Shown one piece after another: positions 27,195 through 35,889 of a DNA stretch of 52,567 nucleotides. This stretch comes from Candidatus Uhrbacteria bacterium (GTDB taxonomy: Bacteria > Patescibacteriota > Patescibacteriia > JACQRZ01). Under the pieces are notes generated by a model. That model saw nothing but the letters and a program-made list of their open reading frames with translations, did not search any database and was not told where the DNA came from. The stretch's first letter is position 1. Every line of letters starts with the position of its first letter. A program made the translations under genes and the position numbers. The stretch is taken from contig JACQSC010000006.1 in assembly GCA_016206155.1 (NCBI GenBank), positions 1 through 52,567 on the forward strand, in the 5' to 3' direction.

Positions 27195-28841
27195 TTACTC
27201 ATAGAAACACGCGTCGCACAACAGTGTACGCCGTGTTGTCGAAGGCCGGATATATGAGTACATCTGCTTACTGCACTGCGCGCATTCCGCTTCATGGGGT
27301 ACCGGATACATCGACGGGTAATACCGTTCGAATATCGTACGCCAGTGCAGGCGCGGCAAGGGTGCGCGAAAGCGGCGATACAGCGCAAGCTCCTGCTTTG
27401 TTATCTTGTAGGGTCGTCCTGTTTCCACACAAGCCCAGATGGCTGCAAGAAGATCGCCGGAATCATCACCACATACATCGGGAAGCCCTAATGAAGATAC
27501 CGCGCCAGGTGCTTCTGATATACCAACGTCCGGATTGCTCCGCAAGCCCAAGCGCGCGGCGACTGCAGCATACTCGTCAAACGAAGAGGTAAGCACCGCT
27601 GCAGCATTGGTATCCTCATATGCAAAGGGGGCGTATTTCAGGGGAAAATATTTCCCCCACTCGCCGGTTTCCCTCATGCGCGTAACAATGCGCGCCTTTT
27701 GTATGGCGTACTCATCCTGTTCGTAGGGCTTGTTAAGAATGCAAAACGAGGCATTCTTCAATCCAAAACAGCCAAAACAGTCATGCGATTGAAACATGTG
27801 TTGCGAGTAGAGAATGTCGTAGCAGTGTTCGGCGATCATGGTGAATGCGACGCGCTGTGAGGAAAGAAATCCGACCGTCATGATCCCCTGCTCAGACCCT
27901 TCGGCAGAGGCGTCGCACGTCTCGGTCACGTTGTTGCCATAGGCGTTTACGCACTGCTCTGCATTGGACAAATTAGAGCATCGAATGCACGATCGGCAAT
28001 TTGTTAAAAAAGTTCCGGTTGAATCTTCGCAGTTGATGTTACGCTCCGCTTGAATGGGTTGCGTTAAAAGAAAATCCTGCCAGGCGTCCCATTCGTGTTG
28101 AAATACTGAGTACGAGGAAAGGTCGATCATCGCCATACGACGTTCGTACTCCACTTTCGTATACTGGATATTCTGAATGCAGTACTGCTTGTGCTTGAGA
28201 TTCACGCACTGGTAACAGTTGGAACAATCAATGCAGTTGGAGAGAAAGCGAGAATCACTGCAATGACTGCATAGCTCGGCGTATTGGAGATTAAAACACA
28301 TCGTGCAATTCGCGCATTGATAAAGCAGCTCCGACTCACGGCAGTTAAACGCATACATACACTCACGGCATTTGCGCGCGCGAAAAGAATACAGCACGTT
28401 TTCGCAGTGAAAGCAGATGAAGCAAAGATAGCAATTCTTTGACCAGAACACATGATTTGCATATTCCACGTTCTCACAGTTGAGAATGGTCACGTTCGGT
28501 CGAGGAACCTCTGCCACCATTTCAAAATACTGTTCAAAAAATGGCCGCGAAAAATCAAACGCTCTGCCGTACTCGCGCGCATCAAACTCATTGCTCATCC
28601 AGTATCCGTGCTCGACAATCTTCGGAAATTCCTTTGGGTCATAGCAGGAAAGAATCTTTTTGCCCGTTCGACAGTCCTCAGTCCAATACAGCGACCAATT
28701 ATTCCCGTGCGCAAAACGCATGACAAAGCGCAGTATCGGATGCATATCTGACACCGGCAAATCAAAACGGCCATAAAGCTCTCGCTCAGTATCGGTGATC
28801 TCAAATGGCAATCCTGAAATTGGACAAATATGACGCGGCAT
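27195..28841 (-). CDS. Cys-rich repeat protein, paralog A
   Basis: ICPISGLPFEITDTERELYGRFDLPVSDMHP; many Cxx[CY]xC-type repeats; C-term CAQCSKQMYSYIRPSTTRRTLLCDACF zinc-ribbon-like. Confidence 0.85.
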   Translation of the reverse strand: MPRHICPISGLPFEITDTERELYGRFDLPVSDMHPILRFVMRFAHGNNWSLYWTEDCRTGKKILSCYDPKEFPKIVEHGYWMSNEFDAREYGRAFDFSRPFFEQYFEMVAEVPRPNVTILNCENVEYANHVFWSKNCYLCFICFHCENVLYSFRARKCRECMYAFNCRESELLYQCANCTMCFNLQYAELCSHCSDSRFLSNCIDCSNCYQCVNLKHKQYCIQNIQYTKVEYERRMAMIDLSSYSVFQHEWDAWQDFLLTQPIQAERNINCEDSTGTFLTNCRSCIRCSNLSNAEQCVNAYGNNVTETCDASAEGSEQGIMTVGFLSSQRVAFTMIAEHCYDILYSQHMFQSHDCFGCFGLKNASFCILNKPYEQDEYAIQKARIVTRMRETGEWGKYFPLKYAPFAYEDTNAAAVLTSSFDEYAAVAARLGLRSNPDVGISEAPGAVSSLGLPDVCGDDSGDLLAAIWACVETGRPYKITKQELALYRRFRAPLPRLHWRTIFERYYPSMYPVPHEAECAQCSKQMYSYIRPSTTRRTLLCDACFYE

Positions 28842-28844
28842 AGC

Positions 28845-30425
28845 TTATAACAACCCCTTCGACACACCCTCTTTTTCAACAGTACGTCCATACATGTACT
28901 CTCCCGGGTATAGGCGTGTCAAGCGTATCTCGGGGTGCAGGCGTGGTAGTGGAATGGCGTATTTTTTATAAAAATCAAACTCCTGCTTTATCAGCTTGAA
29001 TGGTCTGCCTGACTGTTCGCAGACAAGCAGCTTACCCTTAACGTCCCCCCATGCAATATCCTTAATATGATCTCTTGGTTGGTATACCTGTTCTGTGTCG
29101 TATGTCGGTTCAATTTTTTCTTTCCATCCAAATCCTTGACTCAATGCCTCTTCCTTGGATAGGGGCATATTGAGCTGTGCCAGTGTTTCGTTATACCCCC
29201 AGGGGCACAAGGCTATTGGAAAAAACTTACCATACTCACCGCGCTTGTGCATGGCGGCAATCAGCTCACCCTTTAATGTTTCATACTCCTCTTTGGTGTA
29301 CTGATTGTTGAAGATACAGTATTGTTTTTTCTTTAACCCATAACACGCAAAACAATCAGTGCAATTATTAACCATCCAACAGCTATATTCCAGGTTTGTG
29401 CCCGTTACAATATCAACGCAATAACGGATATTGTATGAGTTAAACCCCGTGGTGGTTGATAGATAGGTAAGCTGCGAGCCAAGCCCATAGGTGCAGTTGT
29501 CCAGACTATCTTTTGCTTGGAGCAATGCATAGCTGTTTATGCAATTCTCACTATCGATAATCGCAAATGAACCTTCGACGTCATGGCTGTTCCGTATAAA
29601 ATTACCGCTCACTCGCTCATTTTTTGAGCCGATCATCTTGTTTTTGTTTTCCTTTTGTACCATTTGCCTATACTCCGCCTTCAATGCTCCTACAACCGCA
29701 TGGCTTCCCCAATCAATGGCATTCATGCGTCTTTCGTATTCTTCCTTGCTTACGCTTTCATTTCTGAACACATATGACTGCGCGCTCAGAGTATCACTCA
29801 TGAAACAGTTCGAGCATCCCGAACAGTCATACAGAAACATGCTGTTATTGCACCCTGTTGCGGCGAAGGAATACCATACCTTATAGCAATTCAGCACAAA
29901 TACACCCTCAAAACACAGCTCACTGCTGTTAAGGAAAACGCATGCGATACAATCGCGCGATGCATCAGCGGTGAGTACATAGGAACAATTCTCGAGCGTT
30001 GCCACATCAAAGCACATGTAACAATTTTTCAGCGAACTACAGCAATTATTATATTCACTATTCTCAAGCGGCAGGGCTACACATAACCCAAGATGAGGCG
30101 TCTGATACCACAGTTCTTGTATTTGTTCAAAGAATGGCCGATCAAGCGACCAATGATAGGATTTCGCTTCCCACGTATCAGAGTACCAGCAATCACGGCA
30201 ATACACAGGAAACGAAGCGTCCTTGTCATAGAGTGACAGCTTCTCCTTCTTGCAAAGATCACATACGCGGTAGTAGAGCGACATCACATTGCGATATGTC
30301 ATCAACTCCTTCATGCGTTCGTACGGATGGACAACAGGAAGGGGTACGCCTAATTTTTTTCGCAATTCTTGCTCACGTTCCGATATTTCAAATTGCTTAT
30401 TCGACTGTTTGCACGTCTTAATCAT
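28845..30425 (-). CDS. Cys-rich repeat protein, paralog B
   Basis: MIKTCKQSNKQFEISEREQELRKKLGVPLPVVHPYER; C-term CEQSGRPFKLIKQEFDFYKKYAIPLPRLHPEIR; shared LKKKQYCIFNNQYTKEEYE. Confidence 0.85.
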   Translation of the reverse strand: MIKTCKQSNKQFEISEREQELRKKLGVPLPVVHPYERMKELMTYRNVMSLYYRVCDLCKKEKLSLYDKDASFPVYCRDCWYSDTWEAKSYHWSLDRPFFEQIQELWYQTPHLGLCVALPLENSEYNNCCSSLKNCYMCFDVATLENCSYVLTADASRDCIACVFLNSSELCFEGVFVLNCYKVWYSFAATGCNNSMFLYDCSGCSNCFMSDTLSAQSYVFRNESVSKEEYERRMNAIDWGSHAVVGALKAEYRQMVQKENKNKMIGSKNERVSGNFIRNSHDVEGSFAIIDSENCINSYALLQAKDSLDNCTYGLGSQLTYLSTTTGFNSYNIRYCVDIVTGTNLEYSCWMVNNCTDCFACYGLKKKQYCIFNNQYTKEEYETLKGELIAAMHKRGEYGKFFPIALCPWGYNETLAQLNMPLSKEEALSQGFGWKEKIEPTYDTEQVYQPRDHIKDIAWGDVKGKLLVCEQSGRPFKLIKQEFDFYKKYAIPLPRLHPEIRLTRLYPGEYMYGRTVEKEGVSKGLL

Positions 30426-30432
30426 ATAACGA

Positions 30433-30717
30433 TTATCGAAACATTCGGAGCAACCGATCGTAAAAGTTCTCGCGTGGACCGACAAGATGAATCATGATCA
30501 ATTTTTGATCCCGATCAACACTATACGCAACACGATAGTGGACGTTTTCAAACTTAAAATGAAATGAATACAAAAAAGAGAGGGCTCCGTGAAGCCTCTC
30601 CCCTGCAAACGGATCTTCAATGAGAATCTCTGTTTCTTCGAGAAGTGCGTGCTGTGCTTGAACCGAAAGACGTTTTAGCGTCTTCTTTGCAGATGACGTT
30701 ATAACACGTCGAAACAT
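30433..30717 (-). CDS. RelE/ParE-superfamily toxin
   Basis: MFRRVITSSAKKTLKRLSVQAQHALLEETEILIEDPFAGERLHGALSFLYSFHFKFENVHYRVAYSVDRDQKLIMIHLVGPRENFYDRL. Confidence 0.85.
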   Translation of the reverse strand: MFRRVITSSAKKTLKRLSVQAQHALLEETEILIEDPFAGERLHGALSFLYSFHFKFENVHYRVAYSVDRDQKLIMIHLVGPRENFYDRLLRMFR

Positions 30718-30726
30718 AAGAGAGTG

Positions 30727-30930
30727 TTAGCTGTTCTTTATCGCATCTTCAAGCGATTCAAATTTACCGTTGCGTTCATCGTCTCTGCTCTGCTCAATAA
30801 TGTTCATTGACTGGTGATCAAGCATCAGGGCAAGAGATTCGAGCTCCGACGGAGAGAGGTGTTGACGGACAGCGGTAATTGTTGTGACCGCTTGTCGCGC
30901 TTGTTCAAATTGTGATGAATACTGATTCAT
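30727..30930 (-). CDS. putative antitoxin partner of 30433-30717
   Basis: 67-aa ORF immediately upstream of toxin on same strand. Confidence 0.7.
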   Translation of the reverse strand: MNQYSSQFEQARQAVTTITAVRQHLSPSELESLALMLDHQSMNIIEQSRDDERNGKFESLEDAIKNS

Positions 30931-30981
30931 AGTCCTACCTCAAATGATAAACCAATTTTACACTCTGTCAATTACATGCAA

Positions 30982-32640
30982 TCACCCTGTCTCCATTTGG
31001 AAACAGCGGTCGCAGAGTATGCGGCGAGTTGTTTTGTTGGGGGGAAGATAGGAATACATATCTCCACCGCATTGTGCGCAGATCGCCGTATTGGGCAGTG
31101 GCTGAAGAAGCGGATACCATTCTTCAAATGTTGTTCGCCATGCTTTTCGCGGAACAGGAACACGAAGCCGCCGATATAATTCAAGTTCTTTTTTTGTTAT
31201 TCTATACTGCCTGCCTGTCTTTTCGCACAAAAAAATCTTTGAGCACCACTCATCAAAAAATTCATCAAGGGCGTCAGGGATCTGATCGGCGGAAATCGCG
31301 CCAGCGGGAACCGCAAAATCACTGCCTGCTTTCGCGTCCATTCGAAGCCCCGTACGCATGGCGATATCTTCGGAGCGGTCAAACAACAATGACATGGCAA
31401 TATCGGCGGTTGTTTCCCGATAGGGAAACGGACTATAGCGCGACGGGAAAAACTGCCCCCATTCACCCGTTGTTTTCATGTGTTCAATAATTTTTCCTTT
31501 GAGCAGCTTATATTCTTCCTTGCCATACTGTTTATTGAAAATGCAATACTGCTCTTTCTTCAATCCATAACATCCAAAGCAGTCATGTGATTGAACAACG
31601 TATTGAGAATACAGAATATCATATGAATGCTCAATCATAAAACAGTATGCACAGTTTTTTGAATTCATATATCCGATATTCATAACACCATATTCCGACC
31701 CCATCTCACCATTTGAATCGCAGTTCTCCGCCTGCTTACCTCCCCAACAGGAGAAACAATTCTCCGCACCGCTCAAACAAAAACAAAAAACACATGATGT
31801 GCAATTGGTGAGTAGCACACCCGAGGAATCCTCGCAATTGATAGCGCGTTCTGCTTGCATGGATTGCGTGCCAAGAAACGCCTGCCATTTCTCTTGTTCC
31901 TTCTGGAAGGTTGCGTATGAAGATATATCGATACCTGCCATGAGCCGCTCATATTCTTCTTTTGTATACTGTTTATTCGCAATACAATATTGTTTGTGCT
32001 TGAGATTGGCGCACTGATAGCAGTCGGAACAATCGGTGCAATTGGACAAAAATTGCGAATTCGTGCAGTGTGTTGAAAATTCGGAAAATTTGACATTATA
32101 GCACTCGCGACACAATATGCAGGAAAAACACAACTCGCATTTTTGTGATGTATGCACATACGCGCAGTCACGATTTTCGCTTCCGCGCAGACAGTAATAA
32201 CAATTCTCACAGGCAAAGGTATTGAATGTGAGGTAGCAATCGCGGCAATTCATCACGTTGTTGCAATAATCAACGTTCTCACTTTTGTAAATCAAAAGAT
32301 TGGCCTTCGGAATAGTACGAACCATCTCAACGTATTGATCAAAAAAGGACCGCGAAAAATCGAACAGCCGACCGTATTCTTTTGCGTCAAATTCATCGCT
32401 CCACCAATACGAATGATCATAGATTGTCGGATGTTCTGCAGGATCATAACAAGAAAGAATGTCTTTTCCCGTTCGGGGATCTTTGGTCCAGTATAGCGAC
32501 CACGCGTTTACATATGCCGTCTTCACGATATACCGCGCAAGCGGATGAATATCCGGCACCGGCAAGCCGAAACGCTCATAGTGACGCTTTTCCAGTTCGT
32601 GGTGTTCAAATGATAATCCCGTGATGGGACAGATGGGCAT
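30982..32640 (-). CDS. Cys-rich repeat protein, paralog C
   Basis: MPICPITGLSFEHHELEKRHYERFGLPVPDIHP; NCRDCYLTFNTFACENCYYC; ~39 Cys counted by eye. Confidence 0.86.
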   Translation of the reverse strand: MPICPITGLSFEHHELEKRHYERFGLPVPDIHPLARYIVKTAYVNAWSLYWTKDPRTGKDILSCYDPAEHPTIYDHSYWWSDEFDAKEYGRLFDFSRSFFDQYVEMVRTIPKANLLIYKSENVDYCNNVMNCRDCYLTFNTFACENCYYCLRGSENRDCAYVHTSQKCELCFSCILCRECYNVKFSEFSTHCTNSQFLSNCTDCSDCYQCANLKHKQYCIANKQYTKEEYERLMAGIDISSYATFQKEQEKWQAFLGTQSMQAERAINCEDSSGVLLTNCTSCVFCFCLSGAENCFSCWGGKQAENCDSNGEMGSEYGVMNIGYMNSKNCAYCFMIEHSYDILYSQYVVQSHDCFGCYGLKKEQYCIFNKQYGKEEYKLLKGKIIEHMKTTGEWGQFFPSRYSPFPYRETTADIAMSLLFDRSEDIAMRTGLRMDAKAGSDFAVPAGAISADQIPDALDEFFDEWCSKIFLCEKTGRQYRITKKELELYRRLRVPVPRKAWRTTFEEWYPLLQPLPNTAICAQCGGDMYSYLPPNKTTRRILCDRCFQMETG

Positions 32641-32776
32641 ACCCCGCACTTAACTCCGATCATCCTTATGCTGCGACACGGCAGCAGAGGAAATCGAAGT
32701 AATGATGAATGAAATAGGTGTAGTGTATATCATATGGCGGATGACTGAAAGCAGCAATCGGAGTTAAGTGCTGGGC
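32641..32776. mobile_element. MITE-like element, copy 1
   Basis: 136 bp, TIR accccgcacttaactccgat ... atcggagttaagtgctgggc; ~90% identical to copy 2. Confidence 0.88.
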
Positions 32777-32780
32777 ATAC

Positions 32781-33938
32781 CTATTCTTCAATAATGCCGC
32801 TCCCTAAGCACTCGCGGCCTTTATAGAATACCACGAACTGCCCGGGGGTGACAGCGCGCTGAGGGGAGTCAAACGTAACTCGTAATCCGTAACTCGTAAC
32901 TCGTAATTTTGTTACTACACATCTCTGTAGTGGTTGGCGGTAGCGAGTACGCGCGGTGCAGACAAATGGAAATTTCGGCGGCTGTCCGGAAATCCAATTC
33001 ACGTGCGTGCAGGTAAGTTCTTTTTGATAGAGAACCGAGGATGGCTTCTGGCGATCAACATACACGATATTTTTTTTCATATCCTTGCCAACAACATAGT
33101 ACGGCTCTCCTCCGCCAGAAAATCCGATACCATGCCGCTGGCCAATGGTAAAAAAAGCCGCGCCGTCATGGGTGCCAACCCGCTCTCCGTTCGTCGTCAT
33201 CAGCGGACCCCTTTTCGTCTTGATTGCGGTTTTTAAAAACTCTTTCATGGAAAGCTTGCCAATAAAGCAAACGCCCTGACTGTCTTTGCGGTTCCAGTTT
33301 GGCAAACCGAACGCCTTTGCTTTCACGCGCACCTCTGATTTTAGGAGAGTGCCAATCGGAAACAAGCAGTGTTTGAGTTGTTCCTGTGTCAATGTTGCAA
33401 GAAAATATGTTTGATCCTTAGAGCTATCGCGTGCAGCGTTTAGCGTATACCCTGAACCCTGAACCCTATACCCTAACCTTGCATAGTGTCCGGTGGCAAT
33501 AAAATCAGCGCCTTCTCTCAAAGCGCGCTTTAAAAATAACCCAAATTTGATGACGCTGTTGCACATCATGTCCGGATTTGGCGTACGACCGGCTTTATAT
33601 TCGCGAATCATGTACCGCACAACCGAACGTTCGTATTCTTTTCTAAAGTCCCACTCTTCAAAAGGAATATCCAACGCCGCGGCAACTGCCAATGCGCTTT
33701 GACGATCTCCCTCTTGGGTGCATTCAATGACAGAAAATGGTGTCAGTTCGGAAAATGGTGTCAGGTCTGATTTTCGAGTAACGAAAATCAGACCTGACAC
33801 CATTTTACCAAGATCATATTCGCGCAAAAAAACACCGCGCACATCATGTCCTTTTGCCTTGAGCAGTGCGGCGGCAACGGCGGAGTCAACACCGCCGGAT
33901 ATGGCGACAGCGACAACTTTTTTTCCAAGGCTTCTCAT
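32781..33938 (-). CDS. mnmA: tRNA-specific 2-thiouridylase
   Basis: VAVAISGGVDSAVAAALLKAKGHDVRGVF; TPNPDMMCNSVIKFG; ATGHYARLG; DSQGVCFIGKLSMKEFL. Confidence 0.96.
   Translation of the reverse strand: MRSLGKKVVAVAISGGVDSAVAAALLKAKGHDVRGVFLREYDLGKMVSGLIFVTRKSDLTPFSELTPFSVIECTQEGDRQSALAVAAALDIPFEEWDFRKEYERSVVRYMIREYKAGRTPNPDMMCNSVIKFGLFLKRALREGADFIATGHYARLGYRVQGSGYTLNAARDSSKDQTYFLATLTQEQLKHCLFPIGTLLKSEVRVKAKAFGLPNWNRKDSQGVCFIGKLSMKEFLKTAIKTKRGPLMTTNGERVGTHDGAAFFTIGQRHGIGFSGGGEPYYVVGKDMKKNIVYVDRQKPSSVLYQKELTCTHVNWISGQPPKFPFVCTARTRYRQPLQRCVVTKLRVTSYGLRVTFDSPQRAVTPGQFVVFYKGRECLGSGIIEE
32874..32907. repeat. heptamer array inside mnmA (CGTAACT)
   Basis: cgtaactcgtaatccgtaactcgtaactcgtaat. Confidence 0.9.
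33449..33478. repeat. heptamer array inside mnmA (ACCCTGA)
   Basis: accctgaaccctgaaccctataccctaacc. Confidence 0.9.
33752..33806. repeat. 25-bp-arm palindrome inside mnmA
   Basis: aaaatggtgtcaggtctgattttcg agtaa cgaaaatcagacctgacaccatttt, perfect arms. Confidence 0.97.
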
Positions 33939-33962
33939 TGCTTGCTCTTACCCCCGCGGCGC

Positions 33963-35297
33963 TTATTGATAGAAAGGAATGTACGGCTTAACTTCCTTGC
34001 TTGGTGAAGGAGTGATCTGTTTTTTTTGTTCAGATTGCTGTGCTTTTGGCTGAGTGCCGACGATACGATACATCGCCCCGCTCTTCGCATCACGCCATAC
34101 TTCGCGAGAAAACAACACCTTGAGCTGCAACGGATGCGTAATGCGAATCCATTGTTTTGGAATATGCGCGGGACGAGATTCCTTGTTTTGTGAGGATTCC
34201 TTGTTTTTGGAAGATTCCTTGTTTTTGTCTTTTTCCTTACTTTTGTCAGTCGCATTGTTTTCTGGAACCTCCTTACCCGATACTAGTGGATTTGGAATTC
34301 CGGCGTGGCGATAGAGTCGTCCGCTTTTCTCATCCTTCCAAACCTGAAATACCGAAAGCCCTGCAAGCTGGGATGGGTGCGTCAGCAACACAGAGTCGGT
34401 TGGCGCCGTACGAAATATACGATACAGTCTGTCGCTTTTCTCATCCTTCCAAATATCGCCCTTCGGGATGCCGACCAGTTGAGAAGGGTGGGTAATCAAA
34501 ACACTGTTGAGCGGGCGCGAATCCGCAAGGGACGCTTGAGTGGTTTGGGCTTGTTTTTGGGCTGCAGGGTTTGACGTTTGAAATGTTCCATACAAAAAAG
34601 CTCGATTGCCCAGTCGATCTTGTGTCGTGAGCCGATACCCGTACACACTGCCGGGAGTTATAGAGAGAAGTGTGAAATGAGCGCGCTCTGCCCGAGTGGG
34701 CGTTGATTCTTTTTCTTCAAATAGAAATGGCGAACCCTTCACGTACACCCCGTATTCAATGCGCGAGAACGCTTGTTCATCGGTGATTATGTCAATGACG
34801 CTAACGCCCTCTTTGTGGTCAAGAACAAATGTTTGAACGTGCGGCGCAGTAAAATCAGGCGGCGTTGGGGCAAGAGGCGATTTTGCAAAACCACCGCTCG
34901 GAAGCGTCGTGAAGGTTAGAGGCCGTGAGAACGCTTCGTTTGAACTCTCCGGATAGGCGCTGCGGATGCGAAAATGGTAAGTGCGAAATTCCGAAAGGCC
35001 GGTAAGTTCAACATGATGCGTCTGAGATGCGTCGGACGATGAATCCTCGACTGGCGCACGCAATCCATATGCAGGTGTCTCTCCGTACTCAAGATAGGAT
35101 AGTGCCGGCTTTTCCGTTTCCCAGTCAATCCGCACTGCGGTCGATGCTGGCGCAATAGAAACATTTGTTATCGACGGAAACGTACTATCACTGCCTTTTT
35201 TTTCAGCGACCACATCAAATGAAACCTCCTGGGCCCACAAAGAGCCGGCAGAAAGGCCTATAATAGCAACAAAAAGGAGTGTCGTGAATCGTCTCAT
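33963..35297 (-). CDS. secreted protein with FnIII-like domains and three ITHPSQL..VWKDEKSGRLYR repeats
   Basis: N-terminal signal MRRFTTLLFVAIIGLSAGSLWA; fibronectin-like segments; three C-terminal motif repeats. Confidence 0.75.
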   Translation of the reverse strand: MRRFTTLLFVAIIGLSAGSLWAQEVSFDVVAEKKGSDSTFPSITNVSIAPASTAVRIDWETEKPALSYLEYGETPAYGLRAPVEDSSSDASQTHHVELTGLSEFRTYHFRIRSAYPESSNEAFSRPLTFTTLPSGGFAKSPLAPTPPDFTAPHVQTFVLDHKEGVSVIDIITDEQAFSRIEYGVYVKGSPFLFEEKESTPTRAERAHFTLLSITPGSVYGYRLTTQDRLGNRAFLYGTFQTSNPAAQKQAQTTQASLADSRPLNSVLITHPSQLVGIPKGDIWKDEKSDRLYRIFRTAPTDSVLLTHPSQLAGLSVFQVWKDEKSGRLYRHAGIPNPLVSGKEVPENNATDKSKEKDKNKESSKNKESSQNKESRPAHIPKQWIRITHPLQLKVLFSREVWRDAKSGAMYRIVGTQPKAQQSEQKKQITPSPSKEVKPYIPFYQ

Positions 35298-35339
35298 ATC
35301 CCCCTTGTTTTACTCCACTTTTCTCATTATTGCAAGACC

Positions 35340-35888
35340 CTATACCCGGTGGCACTTCCGGCAACGCGCCTGATATTCATCGTCACCGACCTGAATGCGC
35401 TGGGTGTTGTACGGCGCAGGCTTCCCGTCGATAAGCCGTTGCGTGAGCGTCGCCCGTTCGCCACACTGTGTGCAGACCGCATCAAGCTTGAGAGCGCTGT
35501 CTGCAATTGCGAGCACACGCGCCATGTGCTCGAACGGCTCGCGGCGAAAATCCATATCAAGCCCTGCGATAATCACTTGCTTGCCCGCATCGCGCAAATC
35601 TTCAATGACGGTTATAAACGATTGAACAAAAAAATGCGCCTCGTCAATGCCAATGACATCATAGGCTTCTCCCTTCTCCCGCATTTCCATCGGTGTGAGT
35701 ACGGGATAGGCCGCATACGCGGTTCCGCTTCTGCTGACGAGCTCATTGCGGCGATTCCAGCGCTTGTCAATCGCCGGCTTGAAGACAATAAGTGATTTCT
35801 TCGTGTACGATAACCGCTTGAGCCGCCGAATCAGCTCCTCGCTCTTTCCGGAAAACATACAGCCGACAATAACCTCTATAGTACCCAT
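35340..35888 (-). CDS. tdk: thymidine kinase
   Basis: MGTIEVIVGCMFSGKSEELIRRLKR; IGIDEAHFF; zinc-site Cys residues near C-term. Confidence 0.95.
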   Translation of the reverse strand: MGTIEVIVGCMFSGKSEELIRRLKRLSYTKKSLIVFKPAIDKRWNRRNELVSRSGTAYAAYPVLTPMEMREKGEAYDVIGIDEAHFFVQSFITVIEDLRDAGKQVIIAGLDMDFRREPFEHMARVLAIADSALKLDAVCTQCGERATLTQRLIDGKPAPYNTQRIQVGDDEYQARCRKCHRV

Positions 35889-35889
35889 A

